From Butyrivibrio fibrisolvens (GTDB taxonomy: Bacteria; Bacillota; Clostridia; Lachnospirales; Lachnospiraceae): a DNA stretch of 64,000 nucleotides. Where the stretch lies: assembly GCF_037113525.1 (NCBI RefSeq), contig NZ_CP146963.1, positions 744,001-808,000 on the forward strand, written 5' to 3'. This document shows, one piece after another, positions 44,081 to 52,460 of this stretch. The notes beneath the pieces were generated by a model. The model was not told the origin of the DNA. It made no database searches and worked only from the letters and a program-made list of their open reading frames with translations. The translations under genes were made by a program, and so were the position numbers. The first letter of the stretch is position 1; the number at the start of each line of letters is the position of its first letter.

Positions 44081-45578
44081 TGTACCCGATATAAAAATTG
44101 GTATTGTAGCAGTGAGCAGGAATTGTTTTCCTGAAGAATTATCTGTAAACAGACGCTCAGTCCTGGTAAAAGAATATGAAAAAAAATATGGAAGCGATGA
44201 TATTTATGAGTGCCCCATATGCATTGTAGAGAGCGAGATTCATATGACAAGGGCTTTAAAGAACATTGAAAAAGAAGGATGCAATGCTCTGTGCGTTTAC
44301 CTGGGTAATTTTGGACCTGAAATATCTGAAACGATGCTTGCGGATTGTTTTAATGGACCTGTAATGTTCTGTGCTGCTGCCGAAGAGACTCAGGAAGACC
44401 TCTTTGATGGAAGAGGAGATGCATATTGCGGGTTATTAAATGCAAGTTATGCATTAAAACTAAGACAAACAAAGGCATACATCCCGGAGAATCCTGTTGG
44501 AGATGCATCTGAGTGCGCGGATATGATACATGATTTTGTTCCTATTGCTCGAACTCTTATAGGGCTTAGCAATCTTAAAATCATATCCTTTGGACCAAGA
44601 CCCAGCAATTTTCTTGCATGTAATGCGCCGATTCAGTCGTTATACGATCTACATGTTGAAATAGAGGAAAATTCTGAACTGGATCTTTTTGAATCATTTA
44701 ATAAGCATATGGATGATCCAAGAATAGCTGAAACAGTAGAAGATATGCAAAAAGAGTTGGGAGAAGGGATTGCTTTTCCTGAAATACTTCCAAAACTTGC
44801 GCAATATGAACTGACACTTAAAGATTGGATCAGAAATCATAAGGGACAAAGGAAATATGTTGCTATAGCAGGTAAATGTTGGCCTGCTTTTCAAACACAG
44901 TTTGGATTTGTGCCCTGTTATGTTAACAGCAGATTGACAGCGGCGGGATATCCTGTTTCGTGTGAAGTCGATATTTATGGCGCTTTATCTGAATATATCG
45001 GAACCTGTGTATCTTTAGATGCAGTAACTATCCTTGATATTAATAATACTATTCCAAGTGATATGTATTCTGAGAATATAGAGGGTAAATCATTCCTGAA
45101 AGGTCCTTATAAAAAAGGCGATCTTTTCATGGGATTTCACTGCGGAAACACATCCTCCTGCAAACTTTCAAGTTGTAAACTGTGCAACCAGAGAATAATG
45201 GCAAGAACATTGCCCGAGGAAGTAACAAAAGGAACAATTGAAGGCGATCTTAAACCCGGACGAACAACTGTTTATCGTTTGCAAAGTTCATCCGATACAA
45301 AGCTAAAGGCTTATATTGCTCAGGGAGAAATATTACCTATAGCTACAAAATCATACGGAAGCATTGGTATATTTGCAATAAAAGAGATGAGCAGGTTTTA
45401 CAGACATGTGCTTATAGAAAAAAATTATCCTCATCATGCTGCTATATTATTTGATCACTATGGTAAATATCTGTTTGAGATTTTTAAGTACTTGGGAGTT
45501 CCTATAGAAGAAATTGATTATAACAAATGCAAAGACAGATACTATTTAACCGAAAATCCTTTTTGGGAAGAGGATTGA
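44073..45578 (+). CDS. L-fucose/L-arabinose isomerase-like protein
   Basis: The 501-residue product resembles the fucose/arabinose isomerase superfamily, with the N-terminal IGIVAVSRNCFPEELSVNRR block, a middle domain with FGPRP.NF and AGKCWPAFQ, and a C-terminal region with HCGNTSSCKL and PGRTTVYRL. These enzymes interconvert aldoses and ketoses. Beside a split transketolase, such an enzyme could supply or consume a ketose. Several Cys residues (S-S-C-K-L repeated) near residue 365 are notable and might bind metal. The substrate cannot be deduced. It sits between the GNAT-like gene and the acyl carrier protein gene. Confidence 0.75.
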   Translation: MNNVPDIKIGIVAVSRNCFPEELSVNRRSVLVKEYEKKYGSDDIYECPICIVESEIHMTRALKNIEKEGCNALCVYLGNFGPEISETMLADCFNGPVMFCAAAEETQEDLFDGRGDAYCGLLNASYALKLRQTKAYIPENPVGDASECADMIHDFVPIARTLIGLSNLKIISFGPRPSNFLACNAPIQSLYDLHVEIEENSELDLFESFNKHMDDPRIAETVEDMQKELGEGIAFPEILPKLAQYELTLKDWIRNHKGQRKYVAIAGKCWPAFQTQFGFVPCYVNSRLTAAGYPVSCEVDIYGALSEYIGTCVSLDAVTILDINNTIPSDMYSENIEGKSFLKGPYKKGDLFMGFHCGNTSSCKLSSCKLCNQRIMARTLPEEVTKGTIEGDLKPGRTTVYRLQSSSDTKLKAYIAQGEILPIATKSYGSIGIFAIKEMSRFYRHVLIEKNYPHHAAILFDHYGKYLFEIFKYLGVPIEEIDYNKCKDRYYLTENPFWEED

Positions 45579-45602
45579 TTAAAAACAGTAGGAGGTATCA
45601 TC

Positions 45603-45839
45603 ATGACAAACAAAGAGAAGTATATTGAAGCTTTTACAGAGAGTCTGGATGTTAAAAGTGACCAGGTTGAGAGCCTTGAATATCAGAGTATTCCAGCATG
45701 GGATTCGGTAGGACATATGGGACTTATAGCAGCTATTGAGGATGCTTTCGATATTCAATTTGAAACGGATGATATTGTTGAATTTAGTTCTTTTGTCAAA
45801 GGGATAGAAATACTCAAAAAGTATGATGTTGAGATCTAA
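45603..45839 (+). CDS. Acyl carrier protein
   Basis: This 78-residue four-helix carrier protein has the phosphopantetheine attachment site in WDSVGHM, Ser 35. It is acidic and of normal size. The motif DSVGH differs from the DSLD/E of fatty-acid-synthesis ACP, which fits a dedicated carrier of a specialised pathway. It has an excellent AGGAGG site and is 24 bases past the isomerase and just before a FabZ-like gene. The upstream ligase, thioesterase, LuxE-like and LuxC-like enzymes probably act on acyl groups held here. No phosphopantetheinyl transferase is encoded in the window. Confidence 0.92.
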   Translation: MTNKEKYIEAFTESLDVKSDQVESLEYQSIPAWDSVGHMGLIAAIEDAFDIQFETDDIVEFSSFVKGIEILKKYDVEI

Positions 45840-45854
45840 TGGAGGATATTGCAT

Positions 45855-46337
45855 ATGGAGAATAAGTATGAACCCATATATAACATTGGGGCATATGAAA
45901 TACAACAATATCAACAAAACAGATATCCCTTATTTTTTCTGGATGTTGTAGAAGAGGTAAGACCGGGAGAATATGTGAGAGCCAAAAAGAACTTTACATA
46001 TGATGAATGGTTCTTTCCCGCTCACTTTGAAGATGAACCAAATGTACCGGGATTCATTCAGATGGAGATTTTGGCTCAGACATTTATTATGACCTTTTTG
46101 ACGATTCCTGAGCACAAAGGAAAGAAGACAGCTTTTCTTAATGTTGATAATCTCAGGATGAGGAAGAAGGTTATTCCGGGTGATACAATGATAATTGAAG
46201 GATTTTTGAAGAGCTTTAGGAGAGGCGTTGCATCGGGGCATGTTGAAGCTAAGGTCAATGGAGAGTATGCGTTATCAGCGGATCTTAAGATTGCACTTCC
46301 GGATATAATGCGTGAGTTTATTCCTGGAGGAGAATGA
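45855..46337 (+). CDS. FabZ-like hotdog-fold dehydratase
   Basis: FabZ removes water from 3-hydroxyacyl-ACP. The 160-residue product keeps the family layout: NRYPLFFLD near residue 22 (compare the usual HRYPFLLVD), and H57-FEDEPNVPGFIQMEILAQ, with His 57 and Glu 71 in the catalytic positions. The G of the usual HFPG is changed to E, so activity may be altered. It follows the ACP gene by 15 bases, suggesting it acts on, or binds, the ACP-held acyl group. A truncated relative lies downstream at 48171-48269. ATG 45855 has GGAGGA eight bases upstream. Confidence 0.85.
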   Translation: MENKYEPIYNIGAYEIQQYQQNRYPLFFLDVVEEVRPGEYVRAKKNFTYDEWFFPAHFEDEPNVPGFIQMEILAQTFIMTFLTIPEHKGKKTAFLNVDNLRMRKKVIPGDTMIIEGFLKSFRRGVASGHVEAKVNGEYALSADLKIALPDIMREFIPGGE

Positions 46338-47164
46338 TGAACTTCAATTATTCTGAAATTGAGAATCATGCCAGAAATATGAGAAAACTGATACTTGATA
46401 TGGGCAGACATGCTGGTGGGCATGCAGCGCATATGGGCGGAGCATTGTCTATTACTGATGTTATGGCAGTGCTCTATTTTGGTGTGATGAATACTAAAGA
46501 TATTGGAATGGAATCTGAAGAAAGAGACAGATGTATTCTGAGTAAAGGGCATTCATCACTTGGGCTTTATTCGGCACTTATCGAGGCAGGACTTATGGAT
46601 GAGTCACTTAAAGATACCTTCGAAGATGATTATAGTGATCTATTGGGACATCCTGTACAAAATAGGAGTATTGGAATTGAATTTACTAATGGATCGCTTG
46701 GAATGGGGCTTTCAATTGGTATAGGTGTTGCAATTGCCTGTAGAAGAAAAAATCTAAACAATCATGTGTATGTAGTTTTGGGTGATGGTGAATGTAACGA
46801 AGGTTCTGTTTGGGAAGGGTTCATGTCTGCTCCAAAATTTAAATTGAATAATCTTATTGCGATTATTGATTGTAATAAATTTCAGCTAAGTGGAGCAACA
46901 GAGGATGTAATGCCGCTTCTAAGTATGAAAGATAAATTATCAGCATTTGGCTGGGAGACAAGAGAAATTGATGGACATGATATCAAGGCTTTATGTACTG
47001 CTCTTGATCCAGATAATAGTTCAGCTAAACCTCTTGCTGTTATCTTAAATACGGTTAAAGGTAAAGGTTTTTCATTTTCAGAAAATGATAATTCCTGGCA
47101 TCACGCAGTGGTAACTCAAAAGGCATATGATCAGGGATTATCGGAACTTGGATTTGGAGACTAA
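46334..47164 (+). CDS. Transketolase, N-terminal (ThDP-binding) subunit
   Basis: This 276-residue product corresponds to the first third of transketolase and is encoded separately. It has the GGHAAHMGG motif near residue 28, SKGHSSLGLY (70-79), LGHPV, TNGSLGMGLSIGIGVA, and the ThDP/metal motif GDG (150-152) with Asn 155. A C-terminal DGHD and TVKGKG complete the set. Its start overlaps the FabZ-like stop codon. With the next gene it would form the alpha2beta2-type split transketolase, moving a two-carbon ketol unit from a ketose to an acceptor. In this context the acceptor may be a sugar or carrier-bound acyl group. Confidence 0.92.
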   Translation: MMNFNYSEIENHARNMRKLILDMGRHAGGHAAHMGGALSITDVMAVLYFGVMNTKDIGMESEERDRCILSKGHSSLGLYSALIEAGLMDESLKDTFEDDYSDLLGHPVQNRSIGIEFTNGSLGMGLSIGIGVAIACRRKNLNNHVYVVLGDGECNEGSVWEGFMSAPKFKLNNLIAIIDCNKFQLSGATEDVMPLLSMKDKLSAFGWETREIDGHDIKALCTALDPDNSSAKPLAVILNTVKGKGFSFSENDNSWHHAVVTQKAYDQGLSELGFGD

Positions 47165-47167
47165 AAA

Positions 47168-48148
47168 ATGGAATATAACAAAAAGAATGCAAAAAGATGG
47201 TCGATCGTAGGTCAGAGACCGACTTTTGGAAGTGCAGTTACAGAATTTGCAAAAGAAAACGCCAATATAATAGCGGTGATCGCTGATGTTACCAATTCTG
47301 CAGGGCTTGGTACGATGGAACGGGAACTTTCTGATCAGGTTATAAATGTTGGAATTGCCGAGCAGAATATGATGGGGATTGCTACAGGATTGTCTAGCGA
47401 AGGGTATACGGTTTTTACGTCTACTTTTGCGCCATTTCAGTCCATGCGCTGTCTTGAACAGATACGTGTAAATCAGGGATATATGCACCAAAAAGTTATT
47501 ATGGCAGGTCTTGCAGGTGGTGTTGCATATGGAGAACTTGGATTTACACACTGCACAATAGAAGATGTTTCAATAATGAGATCAATTCCAAATGTGGCAG
47601 TTGTAACACCTGCTGACTGTACAGAGGTCGTAAAAATAGTAGAGGCAGCAATCAGCTATAAAGACTCTGTATACATAAGACTTATGGATAAAACAGGTAT
47701 CCCTATCGTATATGAAGATGATTATGAATTTGAGATAGGTAAGGCTGTTCCTATAATTGAGTCAGGCGAGATAACAATTCTTGCAAACGGCCCTGTTGTT
47801 CACCATGCAATAAATGCAGCAAGAAAGTATGCTGAAGATAAAGGCATATCGGTTGCGGTATACGATTTCCATACAGTAAAACCTGTAGATGTTGAGCTTC
47901 TAATAAAGTTGCAGAAAACCACCCAGGCTATCTTGACTGTGGAAGAGCATAGTATCGTAGGCGGACTTGGAGGCTCTGTAGCAGAGGCTTGCTCTGAAAT
48001 AAGTAAAAGTGTACCGATATTTAAATTGGGTTTTGATGATGAGTATCCTCATGGGGCTCTTCATGAAACACTTTTAAAAGACTATCATCTTGATGAAAAT
48101 GGTATATATGACAAATTAGATCTGATCGTCAGAAAGATAGGCCTTTAA
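47168..48148 (+). CDS. Transketolase, C-terminal (pyrimidine-binding) subunit
   Basis: The 326-residue product covers the middle and C-terminal transketolase domains. The catalytic Glu that activates ThDP is in VGIAEQNMMG (Glu 65). FAPFQSMRCLEQIR, GGVAYGELGFTHC and the VVTPAD block match the pyrimidine domain, and VYDFHTVKPVD begins the C-terminal domain. It starts four bases after its partner subunit. Split transketolases occur widely in anaerobes, but here the pair lies within a glycan island next to an ACP and hotdog gene rather than with pentose-phosphate genes, which points to a specialised role. Confidence 0.92.
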   Translation: MEYNKKNAKRWSIVGQRPTFGSAVTEFAKENANIIAVIADVTNSAGLGTMERELSDQVINVGIAEQNMMGIATGLSSEGYTVFTSTFAPFQSMRCLEQIRVNQGYMHQKVIMAGLAGGVAYGELGFTHCTIEDVSIMRSIPNVAVVTPADCTEVVKIVEAAISYKDSVYIRLMDKTGIPIVYEDDYEFEIGKAVPIIESGEITILANGPVVHHAINAARKYAEDKGISVAVYDFHTVKPVDVELLIKLQKTTQAILTVEEHSIVGGLGGSVAEACSEISKSVPIFKLGFDDEYPHGALHETLLKDYHLDENGIYDKLDLIVRKIGL

Positions 48149-48170
48149 GTGGTTTTAAAGGAGGCTTTGA

Positions 48171-48269
48171 GTGAAGAAATACGGGGAAGATATAAGTGGT
48201 TTGATACCTAACAGATATCCGCTGATGATACTTGATGCTCTTAGATCTCAAATGGTGAAGATGCAATGA
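48171..48269 (+). pseudogene. FabZ-like N-terminal remnant (32 codons)
   Basis: A GTG-started frame of 32 codons, with AAAGGAGG seven bases upstream, contains GLIPNRYPLMILD, the characteristic N-terminal strand of FabZ (usually IPHRYPFLLVD). It then diverges and stops before the catalytic HFPG region. Its TGA overlaps the ATG of the ferredoxin-nitroreductase gene, so the reading frame seems retained for coupling. It looks like the front end of a second hotdog dehydratase lost by deletion. A functional micropeptide cannot be excluded. Confidence 0.6.
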
Positions 48270-49042
48270 ACAGAGAGATTGATACTGATAAGTGCATAGG
48301 ATGCGGTAAGTGCGTTGAGGATTGCATAAGCGGCTATATAGTTCTTGTAGATACAGAAGATGGAAAAAAGAAAGCTGCATTTAAGGAACGCGGAAGATGC
48401 CTTGAATGCGGCCATTGCAATGCCATCTGCCCACAAAGAGCAATAAGTGGGGGAAAACTGTTAGAGGCAGTTTATGAAAAAGATGACTTTCTCAATATCA
48501 TGTCTAATAAGAGAACTATCAGAAAGTATATTAAGGGTGGAAAGATATCAGAAGATGTACTCCAGAGAATAATATTGGCCGGGCAGAGTGCTCCTACGGA
48601 TAGAAACCGAAAGTCTGCCAGGATTATATTTGTAAAAGAAAAGCTTGTAGAAATATATAATGAGGCACTTGATTATCTGGTTGAGAAAGTTTCCAAGACT
48701 GGAAGTATAAATCCTTTATATTCATCAACCATGAGACTGGATGCAAAACGAGAAGAAGTGTTATGGAATGCAGAGTATCTGGTTGTTTTTATTGGTAATA
48801 AGTCAAGCCTGGTAGATGCTGCTATTGCGGCTGAAAGGATGCAGCTTGAGGCAGCGGCCTTGAGAGTTGGAACAGGATATAGGGGAGATATGAAGGAAGC
48901 TATTAACAATGTAGATGATATCAAAGAAATGCTTGGGGTAAAAAATAATGAAGAGGCATTGATCTGTTTTGCCATGGGTATTCCGGATATAAGGTACTTG
49001 CAACCGGCTGTAAAGGCTAATAGAAAAGTTGAGTATCTATGA
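48266..49042 (+). CDS. Ferredoxin-nitroreductase fusion protein
   Basis: The 258-residue protein has an N-terminal 2[4Fe-4S] ferredoxin domain with Cys at 10, 13, 16, 20 and at 45, 48, 51, 55, followed by a flavin-binding nitroreductase domain from about residue 70 (NKRTIRKYIKG, SAPTDRNRKS). The fusion passes electrons from ferredoxin-like donors to an FMN-bound reductase. Members reduce varied substrates and some act in biosynthetic loci. In this cassette it could reduce an enoyl or keto intermediate or a sugar. That is inference from position. It overlaps the FabZ remnant by four bases. Confidence 0.88.
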   Translation: MNREIDTDKCIGCGKCVEDCISGYIVLVDTEDGKKKAAFKERGRCLECGHCNAICPQRAISGGKLLEAVYEKDDFLNIMSNKRTIRKYIKGGKISEDVLQRIILAGQSAPTDRNRKSARIIFVKEKLVEIYNEALDYLVEKVSKTGSINPLYSSTMRLDAKREEVLWNAEYLVVFIGNKSSLVDAAIAAERMQLEAAALRVGTGYRGDMKEAINNVDDIKEMLGVKNNEEALICFAMGIPDIRYLQPAVKANRKVEYL

Positions 49043-49207
49043 ATGTTAAGTATTTGTCTACATAAACAAAGGATGATTAGCATTTTTACATTCACAATGA
49101 AATATGCATTGTCTTGAGTATGCTATAAGTGAAGTGGAATTTTGAACCATAATACTAAAAGTGGATGTTAGTATTGAAAGAATAATAGGTGCAGTTGCGA
49201 GGTGGCA

Positions 49208-49990
49208 ATGAAGGTCGTAATCCTGGCTGGCGGATTTGGAACCAGAATATCCGAAGAATCGCATTTAAAACCAAAACCAATGATAGAAATCGGCGATATG
49301 CCGATACTTTGGCACATTATGAAAATTTATTCTCATTATGGTTTTAATGAGTTTATTATCTGTGCCGGTTATAAGCAAAGACAAATAAAAGAATGGTTTG
49401 CGGATTATTTTATGAATACCTCTGATGTTACCTTTGATTACACTAGCGAAAACGGTAGCATCACTTATCATGATAAAAGTGTTGAACCATGGAAAGTTAC
49501 TGTGGTTAATACAGGGCTTAATACGCAGACAGGCGGACGAATAAAACGGGTACAAAAGTATATAGGGCAAGAGCCTTTTATGCTTTCTTATGGTGATGGA
49601 GTAGCTGATATTAATATTCCAGAGCTTATTAAGTTCCACAGATTACACCATAGTATATGTACACTTTCTATGTATAATTATGGGCAGCATAAGGGCGTAG
49701 TAGAAGTATCCGGAGATGGGATGATCGAAGCATTTCGTGAAAAATCTGATGACGATAGTGAACTGATCAATATCGGATTTATGATATTAGAGCCTGAGAT
49801 TTTTAATTATATTAAAGATGATGATACTGCTTTTGAAAAAGAACCGATGGAGGCTTTGGTAGAAGAGAAAAAGCTTGCAGGGTATGTTCATACAGGTTAT
49901 TGGCAATGCATGGATACGCTTAGAGAAAAGAACCAGATTGAGCAGTTATGGAATGATGGCAATGCTCCGTGGAAGATATGGGAGGATTAG
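49208..49990 (+). CDS. rfbF: Glucose-1-phosphate cytidylyltransferase
   Basis: RfbF makes CDP-glucose from glucose 1-phosphate and CTP, the entry to CDP-3,6-dideoxy and branched sugars. The 260-residue product begins with VVILAGGFGTRISEE, then KPKPMIEIGDMPILWHIM, a diagnostic stretch for this enzyme. GDGVAD is the metal-binding motif, and GYWQCMDTLREKN lies near the C-terminus. The length is standard. ATG 49208 has GAGG five bases upstream. The following gene starts three bases after its stop. The usual partner, CDP-glucose 4,6-dehydratase (rfbG), is not next to it and was not seen in the window. Confidence 0.93.
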   Translation: MKVVILAGGFGTRISEESHLKPKPMIEIGDMPILWHIMKIYSHYGFNEFIICAGYKQRQIKEWFADYFMNTSDVTFDYTSENGSITYHDKSVEPWKVTVVNTGLNTQTGGRIKRVQKYIGQEPFMLSYGDGVADINIPELIKFHRLHHSICTLSMYNYGQHKGVVEVSGDGMIEAFREKSDDDSELINIGFMILEPEIFNYIKDDDTAFEKEPMEALVEEKKLAGYVHTGYWQCMDTLREKNQIEQLWNDGNAPWKIWED

Positions 49991-49992
49991 CT

Positions 49993-50919
49993 ATGAAGAA
50001 AGCTCTTGTTACTGGGGCAAATGGATTTGTAGGAGCAGCTGTTTGTAAACAGCTTGCTTTAAAAAACTATGAAGTCATAGCTGTTATTAGGAACCAAGCG
50101 TCTGATATATCAAGATTGGCAGGAATTCCTGATATTAGAATGGTTTATTGTGATTTGTCAGATATCAAGAATCTACATCATGTAATTGCTGACAGAGATG
50201 TAGATTATACGTACCATTTCGCATGGACAGGAAGTTCAGGATCTCTTAGAAGTAATTATCGTGTTCAGACTGACTGCGTAAAGTATACTTGTGACGTGGT
50301 AAAAGCGTGTAGCGAAATAGGATGTAAACGCTTTATTTTTGCCGGTAGCATTATGGAATATGAGATTCAAAACGCTGTCAAAAATGAAGGTAAGTTATCT
50401 GCAAATACAGTATATTCAAGTGCTAAGCTTGCTGCTGATAACATGGCCCGCGCTATATCAAATGACCTGGGAGTAGAGTATATATGCGGCATTATATCTA
50501 ATATCTATGGCCCAGGGGAAAAAAGTCCAAGGCTTGTTAATTCAACTATAAGAAAACTTCTAAAAGGCGAGCACTGTAAGTTTTCAAGCGGAGAGCAATT
50601 ATATGATTTTATATACATAGACGATGCGGCCAGGGCTTTTACTGTTATTGGTGAGAAAGGAACTAATAACAGATCATACTACATCGGTACTAATCCTCGA
50701 AAGTTAAAAGAATATCTACAACTGATAAAAGATGTGATAAATCCTGATATACTACTTGGATTTGGTGAACTTCCGGATCCTATTACAACTCTTTCATATT
50801 CTGAATTTGATGTTTGTGCATTGGAAAATGAATTTGATTTTGACTCAAATATTTCTTTCAAAGAAGGAATTGAAGCAACGGTTAGATATATCAAGGAGAA
50901 TATATATGAGCAAACTTGA
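49993..50919 (+). CDS. NAD-dependent sugar epimerase/dehydratase/reductase (extended SDR)
   Basis: The 308-residue product is an extended short-chain dehydrogenase. It has the nucleotide-binding TGANGFVGAAV at the start, a YHFAW segment, FAGSIMEYE with the catalytic Ser, and YSSAKLAAD as the YxxxK motif. FIYIDDAARAF marks the C-terminal substrate domain. Following rfbF and preceding an RmlC-like epimerase, it fits the reductase step of a CDP-deoxysugar such as ascarylose, tyvelose or abequose. A 4,6-dehydratase role is possible but less likely. ATG 49993 has GAGG seven bases upstream. The 3' end overlaps the next gene by 14 bases. Confidence 0.85.
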   Translation: MKKALVTGANGFVGAAVCKQLALKNYEVIAVIRNQASDISRLAGIPDIRMVYCDLSDIKNLHHVIADRDVDYTYHFAWTGSSGSLRSNYRVQTDCVKYTCDVVKACSEIGCKRFIFAGSIMEYEIQNAVKNEGKLSANTVYSSAKLAADNMARAISNDLGVEYICGIISNIYGPGEKSPRLVNSTIRKLLKGEHCKFSSGEQLYDFIYIDDAARAFTVIGEKGTNNRSYYIGTNPRKLKEYLQLIKDVINPDILLGFGELPDPITTLSYSEFDVCALENEFDFDSNISFKEGIEATVRYIKENIYEQT

Positions 50920-51481
50920 TTTTTCTGAATTGGAACTTCCTGGGGCATATGCGATTACAAACTTTTTTTTCCAAGATAATAGAGGGAGTTTTATAAAAAG
51001 TTTTGACAAAGTAATATATAACGAATGTGGAATAGATTTTAATATTAACGAAACGTTTGTTTCTGTGTCGATTCAGAATGTTATACGTGGGCTTCATTTT
51101 CAGCTGAGAAATCCGCAGGCTAAACTTGTATGTGTACTAAAAGGTAAGGCTTGGGATGTGATTGTTGATCTTAGAAGAAACAGTCCAACTTATAAAAAAT
51201 GGATAAGTATAGATTTAAGGAGTGATGGCAGAAATGCAGTATATGTCCCCAAAGGATTTGCACATGGTTTTGTGGCATTAGCAGATGATACCACAATGCT
51301 GTATCAATGCGACGGGGACTATGATATAGAGACAGATACGGGGATATTGTACAATGACAAGACTATTGGAATTACATGGCCGATAGATACGAGAAAAGGT
51401 GTCTTTTCTGACAGAGATTTGAGACTGATGACTTTTGAAGAATTTGAGAAGAAGGCGATTGAATATGGATTTGGAGAATAA
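50906..51481 (+). CDS. RmlC-like sugar 3,5-epimerase
   Basis: The 191-residue cupin resembles RmlC and the CDP-sugar epimerase AscE. It has DNRGSFIKSFDK near the start, VSIQNVIRGLHFQ with the catalytic His, KLVCVLKGKAWDVIVDLR, PKGFAHGFVAL, and LYQCDGDYD where the catalytic Tyr is expected. Downstream of rfbF and the SDR it probably inverts C5 or C3 and C5 of a CDP-4-keto sugar rather than the dTDP sugar of rhamnose synthesis, for which no other genes are present. A strong AAGGAG site precedes ATG 50906. The 3' end overlaps the next gene by 17 bases. Confidence 0.9.
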   Translation: MSKLDFSELELPGAYAITNFFFQDNRGSFIKSFDKVIYNECGIDFNINETFVSVSIQNVIRGLHFQLRNPQAKLVCVLKGKAWDVIVDLRRNSPTYKKWISIDLRSDGRNAVYVPKGFAHGFVALADDTTMLYQCDGDYDIETDTGILYNDKTIGITWPIDTRKGVFSDRDLRLMTFEEFEKKAIEYGFGE

Positions 51482-52421
51482 GCCGTTAGTATCTATACTT
51501 ATACCTACTCACGAAAGACCTCATTATTTTGCTCTTGCACTTGCCAGTGCTGTAAATCAGACCTATGACAATATTGAAATCATTATTTCCGATAATAGTA
51601 GTGGAGATGAGACGCAGAAGCTTGTAGAAGAATTTAAAAAGACCTATAAAAATATCAAATATTTTCATACTCCTGATCTTCCTATGTGGGATAACTGGCA
51701 GAAATGTTGGGACAATATGTCAGATGATGCGCAATATATCAATTTCCTGATGGATGATGATCTTTTTGCTCCAAATAAGATTGAATATATGGCAGCTCAG
51801 TTTTTGAGTAATCCTGATATTTCTTTAGTAACATCATATAGAAAGCTTATTGATAAGGATGGGAATTTTCTGGAAGATAAAGATTTTAATGCTTCTCCAT
51901 TTACAGATAAGCTTTTACATGTAAAGGGATATGAAGCCGGTTTACATTTTTTGCTTACTGGAAAGAATTGGATAGGAGAGCCGACAACAGTTTTGTTTAA
52001 TAGAGAATATACTGACGGCTTTTTTAAAGGCTGGGTAGGAGATGAAAAATATCTGATTCTTGATTATCCATTGTGGCTACGATTACTTGAAAAAGGGGAC
52101 ATGATATATATTAACGAGCCGCTTAGCTTTTTTAGATTGCACGATGAAAATGATCAAAAGGATTTTAGGACAATAGTTAAGGGATCTGTATCTATGGCAC
52201 TTACGATCAAGAATGCATGGAACAATAAAAAGTATCTGGATAGTCCTGATAAATTGCATGTTTCACAATTTCATTGGATAAGAGAAGCAACCTTGATCAT
52301 TGCTAATTGTTATGAAGACCACTATAAAGGTGAAGAATTTGATGATCTACTTTTGGCATACAAAGATATGTGTGAACGTTATATTGAAAAAGAACCTGAT
52401 AAGCTGAGTTTTCATTTTTAG
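51465..52421 (+). CDS. Family 2 glycosyltransferase
   Basis: The 318-residue product is a GT2 enzyme. It has LVSILIPTHERPHYF at the N-terminus, IIISDNSSGDET, a FLMDDDLF metal-binding element near residue 105, and an LDYPLWLRLLEKG block that forms the acceptor side. It is immediately downstream of the CDP-sugar genes and overlaps the epimerase by 17 bases, so it may be the transferase for that sugar. ATG 51465 is the likely start. A longer frame from 51435 has no better site. Confidence 0.85.
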   Translation: MDLENKPLVSILIPTHERPHYFALALASAVNQTYDNIEIIISDNSSGDETQKLVEEFKKTYKNIKYFHTPDLPMWDNWQKCWDNMSDDAQYINFLMDDDLFAPNKIEYMAAQFLSNPDISLVTSYRKLIDKDGNFLEDKDFNASPFTDKLLHVKGYEAGLHFLLTGKNWIGEPTTVLFNREYTDGFFKGWVGDEKYLILDYPLWLRLLEKGDMIYINEPLSFFRLHDENDQKDFRTIVKGSVSMALTIKNAWNNKKYLDSPDKLHVSQFHWIREATLIIANCYEDHYKGEEFDDLLLAYKDMCERYIEKEPDKLSFHF

Positions 52422-52460
52422 AGATTAATGATAAGAGTAAAACATGTTTGATGACTGGTA

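Noticed and set aside
50756..50905. A 50-residue N-terminal extension of the RmlC-like epimerase
   Set aside because: It lies within the upstream SDR gene in another frame and is not epimerase-like. A strong ribosome site marks 50906.
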